64,000 nt of DNA from Temnopleurus reevesii (GCA_036244855.1 BQKZ01000051.1:34669-98668); one strand, 5' to 3'; counted from the stretch's first letter, positions 22,742 to 36,188 are shown. Notes: a model not told the origin generated them from the letters alone. Numbers and translations: made by a program.

Positions 22742-23060
22742 AGTGTCATGGTGTAGTGGTTCTGACACTAGCCTTTCAAATAGAAAGTTGGCAGTTCAAA
22801 TCCCAACAATGGCGTTCATTTCCTTCCGTATGAAGGTTATCCACACTATGTTGCACTCAACCAAGGTAAAAATCGTTACCTAGCAAGAACTTATTCTTTG
22901 GAATGCTCGAGCGCTTGAGTGGCTTACGTTCTATAAATGGGCCTAGTATTATAATCATTATTATTATTGTTATTATTATTATTATTATCATTATTATTGT
23001 TATTGCTATCATTAGTATTACAATAATTAATATTATCATCATTATTGTCATTGAAATCTT
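22742..23060 (+). mobile_element. tRNA-derived SINE (diverged)
   Basis: CATGGTGTAGTGGTTCTGAC (A box), GGCAGTTCAAATCCCAACAA (B box) and CTATGTTGCACTCAACCAAG, then an (ATT)n tail from about 22948. Confidence 0.8.
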
Positions 23061-23600
23061 GTAATTCAATACAATTTCAAATACATTTTTAAGAACCGCA
23101 ATTAAGCATGTCACCATTTTCCTTTCTACCCAATTTCTATTCCATATTTAGGTGTTTACTGTTTTCTTTTTTTTTTGGGGGGGGGGGGTTACAGTTGAGT
23201 AATATTTCCTGTCACATGAAACTGGGCAACCAAAATGAATGGGTAGTTTTACGCAGAGAGCTAGATCGCAAATTCGTATTTTTGTGAATGGAACGCCACA
23301 GAGTGTTAATAATGCCAATTTATAATACTGTATCCGCATAATCTCGAAGAGTGTTTTTCATCGAACAAACGTCATTATAGGGAACATTGCATCAGTCAAC
23401 ATTCTGATATCCCCCAAAAGCTTCCAATTTCCCAAAAGAAAGTTTCCAATTGACTCACGCCTTGAAATATAAATTTCCCCAAATAACACACAAAAAACCA
23501 CGTTAAGATCGATGCAATAGGCCACTTTCGTAATGTATTCAAATGTTATGCACACTTTTTTTTCAAATATACAAGGACAAAATAATCTGTCCACCTGATA
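23061..23600. other. No gene seen; G run at 23177-23188
   Basis: AT-rich; a 106-codon minus frame (23358-23678) partly overlaps the inverted repeat and has no recognisable content. Confidence 0.35.
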
Positions 23601-23604
23601 TAGT

Positions 23605-23996
23605 ATAGTCCTATTAAGGTCCAATAATAATTGGTGATTTTGTTGAAAATGGCTCAGTTTGAAGCCATGAAACCTCAAAATCCTCTAAAATTTGGATGGG
23701 GAAAATACATACGGTGATTTCATCAAAACTAAAGGGTTAGACTAGCCAACATATTTATTTTTCAACAGCAGAACATAAATCTCGTAAACAAAACCCCAAC
23801 AGTTTGAGGAAAATTAAAGAGGTAAAGCAAAAATAATGAATTTTGAATGATTTAAAAGTTTATGTAAACAATGCCAAAATCACTAGACAAATTTGCAAAT
23901 TTGGTGACATTGGTGATGAGATAATGGCTTTTTCACCATTTATCCTTTTTCCATGGATAAGAATAAACACCTATAACAACCAAAAAAAAAAAACAA
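23605..23996 (+). repeat. Inverted duplication III, left arm
   Basis: CAGTTTGAAGCCATGAAACC and CTAAAATTTGGATGGGG are found inverted, diverged, at 24399-24460. The arm ends in an A-rich run at the N (23997). Confidence 0.75.
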
Positions 23997-23997
23997 N
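23997..23997. other. Single N at the centre of an inverted duplication
   Basis: In an A-rich run between the arms of duplication III. Confidence 0.9.
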
Positions 23998-24505
23998 AAC
24001 AAAAACTCAGAATGATTAGATTTTTAAAGAAATTTAACAAAATAAACATTTAAATATTTCCATACTTTTTGTATATATTTCATATATATAAACAATTGAT
24101 TTTCATAATATTTCATCATTTTAATAAATATATTATCATAAATGTAAGGGGATATATTCACAATTTCCTTATATGAACATGCTAACATGGTACAGCTGGT
24201 AATAAAAGATGTCACGAAAGTTGCCAATTGGTCTATAATGATCTTTATTATTTTCATAATTTAAACAAACAAAAATCATATTTTTCAAAATACCTGTTCA
24301 TTTTTCCTCAAACTTCTTTTTGTTAATCTAATTCATGTTCTAATGTTGAAAAATAGTTTTTTTGACTGATATTCCAGTTCAATTTTTATCCAATAGCTTT
24401 ATGCTTCGCCCCATCCAATTTTAGGGGGGATTTTAAGGTTTCGCGACTTCAAACTGTGGTATTTTCAACATAATAACCAGCAAATATTGGACTTGAATAT
24501 TTATT
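23998..24505 (-). repeat. Inverted duplication III, right arm
   Basis: The reverse complement reads CAGTTTGAAGTCGCGAAACC and CTAAAATTGGATGGGG, in the same order as the left arm. Confidence 0.75.
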
Positions 24506-25269
24506 GCCATTAATATAATAATCTTGAGCAAAAATATATATTTTTCATGACAGTTCGCCCCACCAAACCCTTCAAAAGTGCTCCACACAAGCATCCAAGT
24601 GAACAAAACATACAAAACAACATGTGGGGATAGCTCGGAAACTTGACCTGATTGAGCAAAACGAATGTGATTTTTGGATTCAGCGCCTCAGATTCACCAT
24701 AAATCAGCAAACAAATTACAGACAACAAATTTGCTGTTGACCAGTGCTATTATTATTATTCACCTTTCATTGAGTAAAAATACTTTTGTGCACAGTATCC
24801 AGTTGCTAATGGGTTAAGGTCATTTTTAGAATCGGCCTTTTTGCGTTTCAGTTCTTTTGATTCTAACTCTAAGATTGGATTTGACAGGAAATTATGACAT
24901 TTAGAATTAATTTTAAAATGAAATGTCTTGAGTGGCAAAGGAGATAAAAATAAACATTGTTGACGAAACAGAGAACGCATTTCGAGGTAGAAGCAAGAGT
25001 AGAAGAGAGCGCTTAGGAAATAGATTACAGTATGGACACCAGAAGGAATGGATGGACCTGTCCTCCCCGAGGTGATACGCATGCAATTTTTTGTCCGAGG
25101 GTTTTGAACTCGAAGGAAAATATTTGCATCCGCGCCAATAAGGGCATGTTATATTCACCAAATTATGCATCCAATGGCTGTACGTATTCGTTTTCTATCC
25201 TACATTAATGCAATCTTCTTACTCACAAATTAATGTTCTCTGTTTATCATGATTATGCTCTGCGTCAGA
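24506..25269. other. No gene seen
   Basis: Several minus frames of 70-108 codons overlap here without start context, splice signals or recognisable domains. Confidence 0.35.
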
Positions 25270-25472
25270 TTAATTCGTCCATGTTTTCACAAAGTGACGG
25301 GAGCCAATTGGTATTGTTGCATGAAGATACATAACTCCCCACATAGCGTCAGTTCGACAGTCATCCTATGGAACAGCGTGTTAATTCTACCGGCGGACAC
25401 GCTTTTTGAAATTCATTTCGTGTAACATTATCCTGTGGCTCCCGTCACTTCGTGAAAAGAGGGACGAATTAA
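25270..25472. mobile_element. Foldback MITE family I
   Basis: TTAATTCGTCCATGTTTTCA / TTCACAAAGTGACGGGAGCC at the left mirrors GGCTCCCGTCACTTCGTGAA and GGACGAATTAA at the right. A partial copy lies at 37868-38007. Confidence 0.85.
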
Positions 25473-25641
25473 GGTCCCTTTTTACCCGGAGTAAGTTCAT
25501 CAACACCTTAAACATAGTTTTAATTTAATACCAAACTAATTCCGGATGGCGTCGCATTCATCGCAATTTTGAGGTTGGTTGGAATTCAACTTCGACAAAC
25601 CATTGGTTCAGATTCACTTTTATGACGGATATGAGAGAACG

Positions 25642-26251
25642 TTAAAGGGGAACCAACCCCCGAAATTGTCGTGCTGTCATTGAATAGAGAAAAATCAAAT
25701 GAAAAAAATGTAAAATCGGACCACCCGTTTGAAAGTTATGCATTTTCAAAATCACCGAGATATGACGATCCCTACCGTTGAGGGGACCCGTGCTATCGGA
25801 AAGATCGACAGAATAGGTGACGACATGTCGGACAACTCCTCATTTACTCACAATTTTACACCATTCTTCTTCCATTTTTCCTTGGGGGGGGGGGAGGAGT
25901 CAACAAGATGCTAATTTTCGGATGGGGTATACCATTTCTTTATCGATTATACATGTACATGTATTTGAGAAGAATCATGTTGCATCATTACTCTACCTTT
26001 AACATGAATCCATATAAGAAATTATGTACAAAGTGAATAAGGAGTAGTCCAATATTACGTCACCGATACCGTCGAAGTTGCCGATCGCTTGGCTATCCAT
26101 GAACGGCAGTGATCGTCAAATCTCTGTAAATTTGAAAATTCATAACTTTTGAACGAATTGTCCGATTTTGCTCACATTTTTACAGTTTTTACTTATGAGT
26201 TTTCTTCATTCAATGAGATCATGACAATTCCAGGGGTTGGTTCCCCTTTAA
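25642..26251. mobile_element. MITE family B, copy 1, complete
   Basis: TTAAAGGGGAACCAACCCC at the left and GGGGTTGGTTCCCCTTTAA at the right form a 19-bp near-perfect terminal inverted repeat, with longer partly complementary arms inside (AAAGTTATGCATTTTCAAA against TTGAAAATTCATAACTTTT). Confidence 0.9.
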
Positions 26252-26660
26252 CGGAAGAAGGAGGGTGCTAAGGAGTTATGAAAGGCTTTCATCCACAGAC
26301 AATTGATAACTGCGGGGCAGGAGTCTTCACTCAGTCGTAAAACCTCATATCGACAATGTTCGATTTTGCGATTAGCTCCTTTGCAGCTACCATACTTCCT
26401 CCGGTCATGGCGGGCTGCGGCTAAAAAGCGTGCCACTAACTTCAAATCATATTTTGCGGCTGACTTGCTTTCGAGGCACCAGCCCTTAGATACCAAGAAG
26501 CGTTGAGTATGTCTTTCCGCTAAATTACCCCCTTCACGACATGGATAATTTCGTTATCGTGTCGTTACCGACCCAGAGTGTTTTCATCAACATCGGAATT
26601 TATTTCGCGCGAGCTCAGGCCGGCGAAGTAAAGAAGGCAGAACATGGAGAAAGAAGATGG
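26252..26660. other. No supported gene
   Basis: Slightly GC-richer sequence with 60-80-codon frames on both strands. Nothing recognised. Confidence 0.35.
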
Positions 26661-26771
26661 AGAGAGTAGGAGACATGGAAAATATAGAAGAGAGAGAGAG
26701 AGAGAGAGAGTGGGGGAGAGAGAGATAGATAAGGAGGGGGAGAAAGGAGATATATAGAGGGATAGAGAGAG

Positions 26772-26815
<44 letters not shown>

Positions 26816-26845
26816 TAGGGAGGAAGAGAGACGGGGAGATAGTGT

Positions 26846-26903
<58 letters not shown>

Positions 26904-26925
26904 TGTGTGCGTGTGTGAGAAAGAG
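26660..26925. repeat. GA and GT microsatellites
   Basis: GA runs at 26692-26710 and 26777-26806 plus a GT run at 26845-26900. All three frames stay open through the array on the minus strand. Confidence 0.95.
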
Positions 26926-27610
26926 GGAGATTGGATTGATCTGGAAACACGCGTGTACATGCACAGATAAAGGGAAATGAGAGAATGTTTTAGCGGAAAA
27001 AAGTGGTAGAAAAAAAATGAAAAAGAGGGTGATGAATTACAGGAAGAACCGGCAAATATCAGCTAAAATGGAGGAAAAGTACAACAAAAGGAAAGTTGGG
27101 GGAGTTGGGGAGAAGGAGAAAGTACAGTACAGAGTGTTGAGGATGTCCATCGGAAAAAGACAGATTTAGAAAGAGGAAGAGATAGAGAGAGAGAGAGAAA
27201 GGACAGAAAGACAGAGGAACAATGGATAGCTAACAATTCAATATTTTTGTACTATACGCAACCACCGATTACATGAATTCGGAAATAAGAGTAAAGATAA
27301 ACGGACCGATGATGATAATGTGTGTGTGTGTGTGTGTTTGTTTGTTGGAGGCAGAAAGAGATAGAGGGTGAATAAGAATATAAATTCAATTCAATTCAAT
27401 TCAATTCAATTCAATTCATTTATTTTCACTTCATCAGAAATAATACAAAGTATAATGAACATTTACAACAAAAAAGAGTTGAATAAAACTCTGTATAACA
27501 AAAATATAATGAACATAACATTGAGGCGGAGAGAGAGAGTTAGAGAGTGGGGAGATGGAGAGAGAGAAAAAGAGAGAGAGAGAGAGATGGAGGGAGAACG
27601 ATGATTTATA
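26926..27610. repeat. Purine-rich strip with TG and AATTC repeats
   Basis: TG array 27319-27338, AATTC array 27386-27418 (possibly the tail of a minus-strand retroelement), and GA arrays 27183-27199 and 27530-27590. Confidence 0.8.
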
Positions 27611-28200
27611 TCTAGGAAATGCATTAATGAATTGACCCTTTTAAATAACTGATTTTTCAAAAGCCTGCCTCGGAATACCGGTAGGGCCGCGTTGTGGCGT
27701 ACACAGTACTATGCTCGGAGGCTGTAAATCAATTAGTGTATACTCTTATTCTATTTGGGAAGAAAATGGAAGAATCATTCCCAGATTTCTTGATGTGTCT
27801 TCTTGATGCAGAAAGTACAGGCATCGAAAGGTCATTTCTAGAATAACTATAGAGGCTCGAATAACAACATCACCTATTCGCATTTTCTTCCACTATAGGA
27901 AGAAATATTTTTCTCTCTTTTCTAATTAGCTTTTATTGATAGATAATTGACATCGGCGTTTCTTAGATTTAATGTCCATTTGCGATTATTCAGCTTGGCA
28001 GCTCGGTTGTCATGGTTATAGACAATTGATTTATTACGCTAGCTCCAATTCGACTTAAATTGATAAATATTCATATATAGCAAGTATGAGCGAGGATATC
28101 CGTTCGAACACCACGGAGAAAATGTATTGCTAAATTCAGAAGATATAACTACAAAATCGCAGATTTACCAATTTATTACTGCATTCTTTAATTTCCATAG
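27611..28200. other. No supported gene
   Basis: A CCTCGGAATACCGG string at 27667-27680 resembles the 3' part of 5S rRNA, but the flanks do not. Confidence 0.3.
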
Positions 28201-28323
28201 ACTTTGTGTGAGGACCGGTCGGTGTCTGCAATTAATCATGTTAACGGGTTAAACGTGGAATACTTCTTTTGCAGCCTAAAATTTGACTTACCAAGATTGT
28301 TGTGTTATGTTGAAGAGTACTAA
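28201..28323 (+). CDS. Candidate terminal exon, unknown protein
   Basis: The acceptor-like TTCTTTAATTTCCATAG is followed by 40 open codons (TLCEDRSVSAINHVNGLNVE to RLLCYVEEY) and TAA. It abuts a dispersed repeat starting at about 28325. No partner exon seen. Open length is near what chance allows. Confidence 0.15.
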   Translation, partial: TLCEDRSVSAINHVNGLNVEYFFCSLKFDLPRLLCYVEEY

Positions 28324-28324
28324 A

Positions 28325-28770
28325 TGTTAGAACTTTAATATCACCAATCAATTAAGCATAAAGATCGGTCATGATAAGCGCATTTATAGTTATTACAACA
28401 ATAATTATTTTATTCGGACCTCGAATTAATGGACAATGCGTTCGAAATTAAAAGTAGCCGTTGACCCCTCGTTGACCAATAGCGAAAGAGTCTCTCTCAG
28501 TGCGTATTCCGCATGGTGAGGCAGTGTATTGATGTGCACACTGTATGTGCTCTTACCATGTTTTGTGTGTGTAGTAATACGCTAGGAGTATCGCAATACC
28601 GTTGGTGTCAAGATGAATTATGAAAGAATAGATTACTATTTGAATTTAAGATTCTGGACTACATTCGACCAAAACACTTCCTAGATGTTATCATTTTGGC
28701 ATATCCGAGGTACACAACAAGTTGTCAGCATAGCCGTAATGTGTGCAAATGTTGTTTTCCACCTTTAAAG
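28325..28770 (-). repeat. Dispersed repeat N, copy 1
   Basis: Reverse complement of 52615-53010: shares TCGACCAAAACACTTC-side sequence, the GTTGACCAATAGCGAAAGAG motif and AATCACCAATCAA-type ends. Confidence 0.75.
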
Positions 28771-29020
28771 GACACACCAATGTTATACCCCACCAAGTTG
28801 GATATATGCATTAATAAAGTGCCTGTCCTATATAGAACGTTTAATTTCCTCAATTGACCGATTTTTGTAGATTCTATGAAAAAAGTCAATATCAAGCGCT
28901 ATTTTGAACGATCCGAGAGCATTTGGCAGGTTGGTTCCATTTTTGCGGACCAAGTGGAAGAAGTATGAGGCACAAGATAAGATGGTTAGGAATTATACCT
29001 GGGCTGGCGAAAACCAGTAA
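28771..29020. other. No gene seen
   Basis: Short unique-looking stretch before the satellite. Confidence 0.4.
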
Positions 29021-30341
29021 TCTCATCATCGTCACCATCATCATCATTGTAATCATAGTCATCATCATAATCATCATCATCATCGTCGTCGTCGTCGTTA
29101 TCATTATAATCATCATCATCATCATCATCATCGTCGTCGTTATAATTATCATCATCAAAGCGAGAGTCATATTCACTCTCATTCACGCCATCACCATCAC
29201 AACCATCCTCATTACCACCTTCAAAATCATACTCCACGTCTTTAACAACATCGCTATTCCCGCCGTCAACATGTTTATCATTAATACCATCATTATAATT
29301 GTTACTTTAATCACTCCCATCTGCATGATTATCATCTCCAATTTAATCTTCGTCATCCTCATTACCATCATTACCATCATTATGATCATTAACAATATCA
29401 TCGTCATCTTCATCATAATCACCATCATCATCTGCAGCAGCAGCAGTATCATCACAGTCAGAGTCATATTCACTCTCATCAACACCATTACTATCATCAT
29501 CCTCATCATCACCTTCACCATCATCATCTTCATCAACACCATCACTATCATCATCTTCATCAACACCATTACTATCATCATCTTCATCAACACCATTACT
29601 ATCATCATCTTCATCAACACCATTACTATCATCATCTTCATCATCACCATCACTATCATCATCTTCATCATCCCCATTACTATCATCATCTTCATCAACA
29701 CCATCACTATCATCATCTTCATCATCACCTTCACCATCATCATCTTCATCAACACCATTACTATCATCATCTTCATCAACAACATTACTTTCATCATCTT
29801 CATGAACACCATTACTATCAGCATCTTCATCAACACCATCACTATCATCATCTTCATCATCACCATCACTATCACCCCCTTCATCATCACCATCACTATC
29901 ATCATCTCCATCATCACCATCACAATCATCATCTTCATCATCACCATCACAATCATCATCTTCATCATCACCTTCACAATCATCATCTTCATCATCACAT
30001 TCACAATCACACCAAACATCATCAACACCATCGGCATGCCCGCTGTCATCATGACTATCATTATTACCATCTTAACCATCGTCATCATCACCACCCCCAT
30101 CTGCATGATCAGCTTCATTGCCATCTTTATCATGACCATCCGCCTCCTACTCCTCCTCCTCATCATCATCATTATCATCACCATCATCCTCATCGTCGTC
30201 GTCGTCATCAACGTCCCTGTTATCACCACCGACATCATTATTACTGCCAGCATCCTCCTATTCCTCCTCCTCTTCATCCCCATCATCATCATTATTAGCA
30301 TTATCATCATCATCATCATCATCATCATAATCATCATCATT

Positions 30342-30396
<55 letters not shown>

Positions 30397-30660
30397 CTAT
30401 TTTGCATAATTGCTCTCATCACCATATCAACTATCATGACCTTATTCACTACTATCACCATACTCGCTACCTTTATCAACATTTTTAGAATCATCATTAT
30501 CGTCATCTCCACCCTTATCATAATCATCATGATCATGGCAATTGTCAGTATTATTTCCATTGTCTCCACCATCATCATCGTCATCATCATCAACAACAGC
30601 AACATAATCACAATCCCAATCATTACTAACATCTTCATTGTCGACAACATAATCATTGGA
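29020..30660. repeat. TCA-rich satellite, about 1.6 kb
   Basis: Trinucleotide TCA/TCC/ACC array on the plus strand, purest at 30300-30400. The 521-codon plus frame and 404-codon minus frame are by-products of the period-3 structure. Confidence 0.95.
29479..29990 (+). repeat. 27-bp minisatellite inside the TCA satellite
   Basis: Unit TCATCATCTTCATCAACACC followed by ATTACTA, about 18 copies with AAC/ATC and ATT/ATC variants, in register at 29521, 29548, 29575. Confidence 0.85.
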
Positions 30661-31243
30661 GCTGTTTCGCCATTATAAAAATTGCTTTAAGAACGACCTT
30701 TTAAGAACCGACTGGTATCAGTTCGTGCGTTCAATGATTAATCATCATGATTATTATGATTATATATTACGCCTATTCAGCGCAGAAAACGGATACAAAT
30801 TGTTCTTAAAAACACGAAATGGACTATTTTCGAAAAACTAAGTGGGCCACAGACAATAAACCGTATGCCGTGTATTCAACTGTGCGGACACAACAATCGC
30901 AAACCGGTTTGAATAACATTACAAAGGGCCATTGAAAAAAGTTCATATCGTGTTTTAAAGACTTTCGTAACTTGGTGAAACGCCGAATAGACCAAGAGAT
31001 ATTCATATTTTACATTAAACTGGGTAAGATTGTACCTAAATTGAAGTTCAGTGAATCCAGAATGACGATTGAGTTTGAAACAAAAACACACAAGTGACAA
31101 AATGATTTACTCAAATACTAGAGACATTTATTTATTTAGAATTTCTCTTGATAAATAGCGACAAACTGTACATACAATACAGCTCAAAATTTGATTGAGC
31201 TGTTGACAAAGACAAAATGAACACCCAATGCATCAATCTCAGA
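30661..31243 (+). repeat. Dispersed repeat F copy 2 (30838-30980) and unassigned flanks
   Basis: AGTGGGCCACAGACAATAAA, CAATCGCAAACCGGTTTGAA and TCATATCGTGTTTTAAAG parallel the copies at 14320 and 57676. No gene seen beside it. Confidence 0.5.
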
Positions 31244-31429
31244 AGGGGTGTCACTAGAAAGTAGCAGTTGATCGCAAGTTGCATTTGCACGGCACTCGCC
31301 AATCAAGATCATCGTTATATATGCGATTTGTAACAAGCGCAGATAGTGCACGAATAAAAATGAGCGTTTCGATTTCCAACTGATTTCCGGTTGGCTTGCA
31401 ATCAATTGCAAACTTCAAGCAACACCCCA
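31244..31429. mobile_element. Foldback MITE family H, copy 1
   Basis: GGGGTGTCACTAGAAAGTAG with GTTGATCGCAAGTTGCA mirrors TGCAATCAATTGCAAACTTC and AAGCAACACCCC. Confidence 0.75.
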
Positions 31430-33306
31430 TTATACACAGAAATCTCCAAATCAGTTTATATTTTAAGGGCTCAAATTTTCGAGTAGATTCGAATGATCAG
31501 GATATTTCAGTAAAGATTTCCATAATCACTCGAATTACATGGGTGATTAGGGGAGTCACTACAAAAAAATTTAAGTAATTAAAATAACTCGAATTTCACT
31601 CTTTAAAAATTGACTCACACCCATGTGAAAAATTGCCTATTAAACTTTTTGGATTAACTTTCTACAGAATCAAACACCAAAGGTAATGTTAACCCTATAA
31701 CAAATTAAACATAATTTTTTTATGTAGGTGTAAACGGGTGAAATTATATATGGAACTTTTGTTACACAACTAGCCCATACTTGCAATGCTTAACTCGGAG
31801 AAATCTGACAATTAATATTTTTCCCCATTTGCAATTTGATGCAGAGACTTTTTTCTTAAAAATAATCACTGATATTGTCATAAATTAGCAACGCGGTAAG
31901 CATTAAGAAATCACTATTCTCCACGCAAAGTGGTAATCTCTAACACATTGACAACTGCAATCGGTTAATACCCGGCAAAAAAAGTTTATGGGGAATATAC
32001 CATTCATATTTTGGTAATTATTTAACACGCATTTTGGGAATGGAAATTTATTTTGGTGGCATTGGATTTTGCTCAAGGAATATTGAAAAAATAGTCTTGC
32101 AAATTTACGAAATGACGGAAACCTTTTATTTTGCGCTGAATGATTTATACAAGCCATTAAACTCCATTTTTACTGTAAAACTTGTTGCATTATATATCGT
32201 GGAAATGATTGTTCATACGAAATATTTCTGGATGTGCGTGTTTTATGCCAATCAAGTTTGAAGATTGAATATCAAATTTATTTTTCATTGTTATGTTTAT
32301 GAAACAATGATCTCTCTTTGTAAGGATGCATCACACTAATGCCATCTTCAAATTTATCATAAGTCGAATAAATAGATATATTATTTTGACAAACTATAAT
32401 CACCCCAGTGGTTTTGCGAGATTGTAGATCCGAGATGAACACTGTTAAGTATTTACAAGACAAACTTTAAATAAAACTAATTATTTTCAAGCTAAAATAG
32501 ATTTGAGAGCGAATAGTTGATTCAAAATATCCTAGAAAGGGATTAGGCTTGTTCCGATTTTTTCCCTCAGACATGAAAAAGTATTGAAAACCAAGTCATT
32601 ATAATAACTTTATAAATAAATCATCAATTGCAATAGCAGAGGGAGAGTCTAAGCAAACCATCTCATATAAATCATAATAAATCATTGATGGAAATAGCAC
32701 AAATAATCTTTTATAATAACAATAATGAGACTACTTTCCCCTAGCAACGAGTGCATTATCAGTAAAAGAAGTGGAGTCAAAAGAAAGGGATATGCTATCG
32801 TGATATTTGAAGGATCAAATTGGATTAGGTGTGGGCCCTAGTTTTACTTGATATCGGGTAAACTCCTATGCATAAATATGAATATTCCAAGGGTATATAG
32901 TGCTGTATGCGTTTCCGATGTCACTGACAATATACATGCATCTTTTATATGCGTTTTACCGGAAATGCTGTAGAAATTTTCAACGTTAGAAATTTGCGAG
33001 AAGGTCATGTAGGTAGTGTACATAAAATGGATCCCCATAAACATCCAATGACAACCTAACGTTTTCAGAATATAGAATTTTTAAAACTAATCGATTGTCA
33101 TGATAGACAATGACAAAAAAAAAAACGACATGCACAAATATTATAAAACCCAAATATGCACCCTTTGTAAAGCACTCGCGCGGAGCGTAAGTGAGTCATG
33201 CGGGGCCTAAGTAGATCGTATACCAGCGTTTATTCGCTTGTAACTAACTTCTTAACTAATAATCCACATCCTGTCATATAGAGATATTTTGATTATTCAT
33301 ATGCAA
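31430..33306. other. No gene seen
   Basis: AT-rich; frames of 60-84 codons only, none with recognisable content. Confidence 0.4.
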
Positions 33307-33791
33307 TTAAAGCCCAGGTAAAGTTTTGGTAAAAGCGAATATATTTATCGCCAAATATTTTCTTCGAATCTATATAAAATGAAATATAGTATCATAAACA
33401 TATTGCAGAAAAGATTGTGCGAAAAATGAACGAGTTAAGGAAAAGCTATAACCTAAACAACAATTCAATATTTCCTTTATTGACAAAGGACAACTTCCCA
33501 TGCTCAGAATTGAATGAGAAATTCAGAATTTAATTGTTTTGTATATCTGTATATCATTCTATTGTCAAATCTCGGATATAACTTTGTATATGCCCGATAT
33601 TAAAGCAAAATAATGTTAAAAGGAAGATAGGGCGCTAAATAAGATTTAACGGTCAAATTCAAACTTTCAAAAAAAACAGTTCGTAAAAAATATGTCATGG
33701 TCTCACAATGTGTATAAGAATTAAATGTCATGATAAACATCCCAGAAATTTACATTTCTTCATCTTTAACAAAACTATACTTGGACTCTAA
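33307..33791 (+). mobile_element. MITE family A, copy 3
   Basis: TTAAAGCCCAGGTAAAGTTT at the left, AACAAAACTATACTTGGACT at the right, internal AGATAGGGCGCTAAATAAGA. Confidence 0.85.
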
Positions 33792-33911
33792 AGCAATATA
33801 GACATTGTATATTACATCAGATACCCTTTAAATCAGCCGATGTTTTTATTTGTGTGAACTCCAATAACGGGCAATACAGAGAGTAGTTCATTTGATCAGA
33901 AACGACAAAGA

Positions 33912-34085
33912 TGGTGTTGCTAAAAAATTACAATTGATCGCCAGTTGCAGTTGATAGGAACATGTCCGTCAAATTAATTGCTTCATGCGCACCTTGATAA
34001 ATGCGCATACCATGCGCGAATCAAAATGCGCGTTTTAATATGCAAAGTTGCATTTGATTTGCAGTTGACTTTGAGCAACACCCCA
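33912..34085. mobile_element. Foldback MITE family H, copy 2
   Basis: GGTGTTGCTAAAAAATTACA and GATCGCCAGTTGCAGTTGAT mirror TTTGATTTGCAGTTGACTTT and GAGCAACACC. Confidence 0.75.
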
Positions 34086-36188
34086 TAACAGACATTGTCT
34101 AGAATAACGTGGGGGAATTATATGATAACGTGGGTGATTTGATGCTTGCTCCCTCGTATACTTGAGCATTCAAAACTCGTTTCCAGACAAGGGGAATTCC
34201 TCGATTTCGGCAAGATTTTCCCCGTTAGATTGTCCACGCCCCTTTTCTTGACAAATTAATACCATGCATACATAACTTAAGATTCGAAATCTTCTAAATG
34301 CCAATACATTACAGTTAGAGTACTATGTGGACGTTACAAATATGCTCATCATTTCAAAATAAAAATCATAGAGATATGCATTTCGACACTCATATTATAA
34401 GACATATGTTACATGAATTAGATCAACTGAAAAAATATTCATGCAATTCTATACTGACGTAACAAAATACTCTCACCTATATTGTATTTCATCTATTATA
34501 AACCAGCAAAATTAATTATGTCACTAGAAATTTTACAAGTTGTCTCTTTTTACTGGTGTACACGGTGTACAAAATAAAATCAATTTGTTGCATATGCTTA
34601 TTCGATCATTTTCCAATTTTAAGCATTTTTTTCTTCATATTTACAAATACAAAATATATGGAGCTGAAACAAATCGTGAGTCATTTGTAACAAAAAAAAC
34701 TAAATCGAGTGTTAGATCTACGACTTACGTGCACAATTCCGATTTTGGTCGCTCTATGGAAGCTATCGTGAATTTCATGGTGTTCTGTTAAAGGGTGCTA
34801 AGTGATTATATCAGAAATTGTTAATCATAGAGTATCTCTTTTCAATCTAAAATGTGTCATCAAAGGTTTGTCGATGCAGGAAATTATCACATTTTTTTAA
34901 AATTGCTTAAATCTTAATGATAGAAATACTAAGCTGTTAAGAATGGGCAGGTGTCTTAAACAAATTTATTGAAACAATTTCCCCATTTATTTCAAGTATG
35001 GATAAAATATTTTGCTTGTACAAGCTTAGATGATAAATGGACGCTTCGTCTTAAAGCTCATTGTTATTATTTTTTTTAATATTTAACCATTTCCACTTAT
35101 TGCTTATCATGTTTCCTATTCTTTCAACAATCTGCCCTGGATAGAAAATCTTCGTTAGTGTATTCGATTAGCCTACAATAATTTATTGTACACAATTGTC
35201 AAAGATTTGCAGATAACGCATAGTGCATTTTCAAGGAATTGTCACATTACAATATTTAGATTTTATTGAAGACGGACAGAAAAAAAACTGTTGGATGTCA
35301 TTTTTGAGCGATCGTACATTCCTTCTTCGTTTTCGTATTACTAAATTATAATAAATTTGCGAGATATTTTCTCTCTCATGAGTGACGAAACTTTATCGAA
35401 ACAATAGGGCAACTTTAAGAGCGCGTTTTAATCTTTGATCGAGAGTAGAATGGGAACGATAAATCATTTATACAATTTTGTGAATAATATACAACAATGA
35501 CCAGTGACTTAAACGACCACGTCCCCATTCTTTCTCGATTTTAGTCAACTATGACGTACTACTTCTGGTCGACTGTGAATGTGACAAATGAAATCGAAAC
35601 CCCCACTGCTATCCCTTCAACCTTTGGTACGTTACTTGTAGCTACTATCATGTTCTCTTTTTTTTCTTGATGATATTTAGTAAACGGTAATTCAGACTAC
35701 TTAGACCTGTAGACTCCTTAGATTTGTAGACACCTCAATTATATTTCAAATTATCAAAATAAAATACTTTGAAGTTATCATCATATTATTAATTTCGATG
35801 CAGTTAATAGTATCCGACCATGCAAAATCATTGCCAAACATACGCAAAATATGGCCTTCAGTGTGCTTTATACAGAACTGATTAAATTCAACACCACGAG
35901 AGGATGCATTAATTATCAATCTACAATCATTTGGAATGATTAAAGCTTACTGGCCGATCATTTGACACATTTAGCCTTTAAAATGCAAATTGTTACACGA
36001 AATCAAGAAAATCTTTGTGCTAGGTTTTTACATCTAAAATCAATAGAAATAAATTAGGTATGAGAGAACATTGCAGGGAAATGATGACGAGGCCAGCTAC
36101 GTAAAAAGAAAGGGACATTTGTTTTTCTTTTGATTTTTTTCAATCTTTTTCAGGAAAATTTAAAAGGGCAACAACGGATTAGCTGCTG
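34086..36188. other. No gene seen; includes the 3' flank of the exon at 36189
   Basis: AT-rich. No clear AATAAA for the minus-strand gene is seen in the first few hundred bases. Confidence 0.4.

Noticed and set aside
26565..26964. Three overlapping 110-131-codon minus frames rich in Ser-Leu and Thr-His
   Set aside because: GA and GT dinucleotide arrays read in three frames.
27667..27680. 5S rRNA-like CCTCGGAATACCGG
   Set aside because: Only about 14 bases match the 3' region of 5S rRNA as I remember it; the rest of the gene is absent.
28923..30488. 521-codon plus frame and 404-codon minus frame
   Set aside because: Produced by a TCA-rich period-3 satellite; residues are Ile/Thr or Met only and no start context, domain or splice signal exists.
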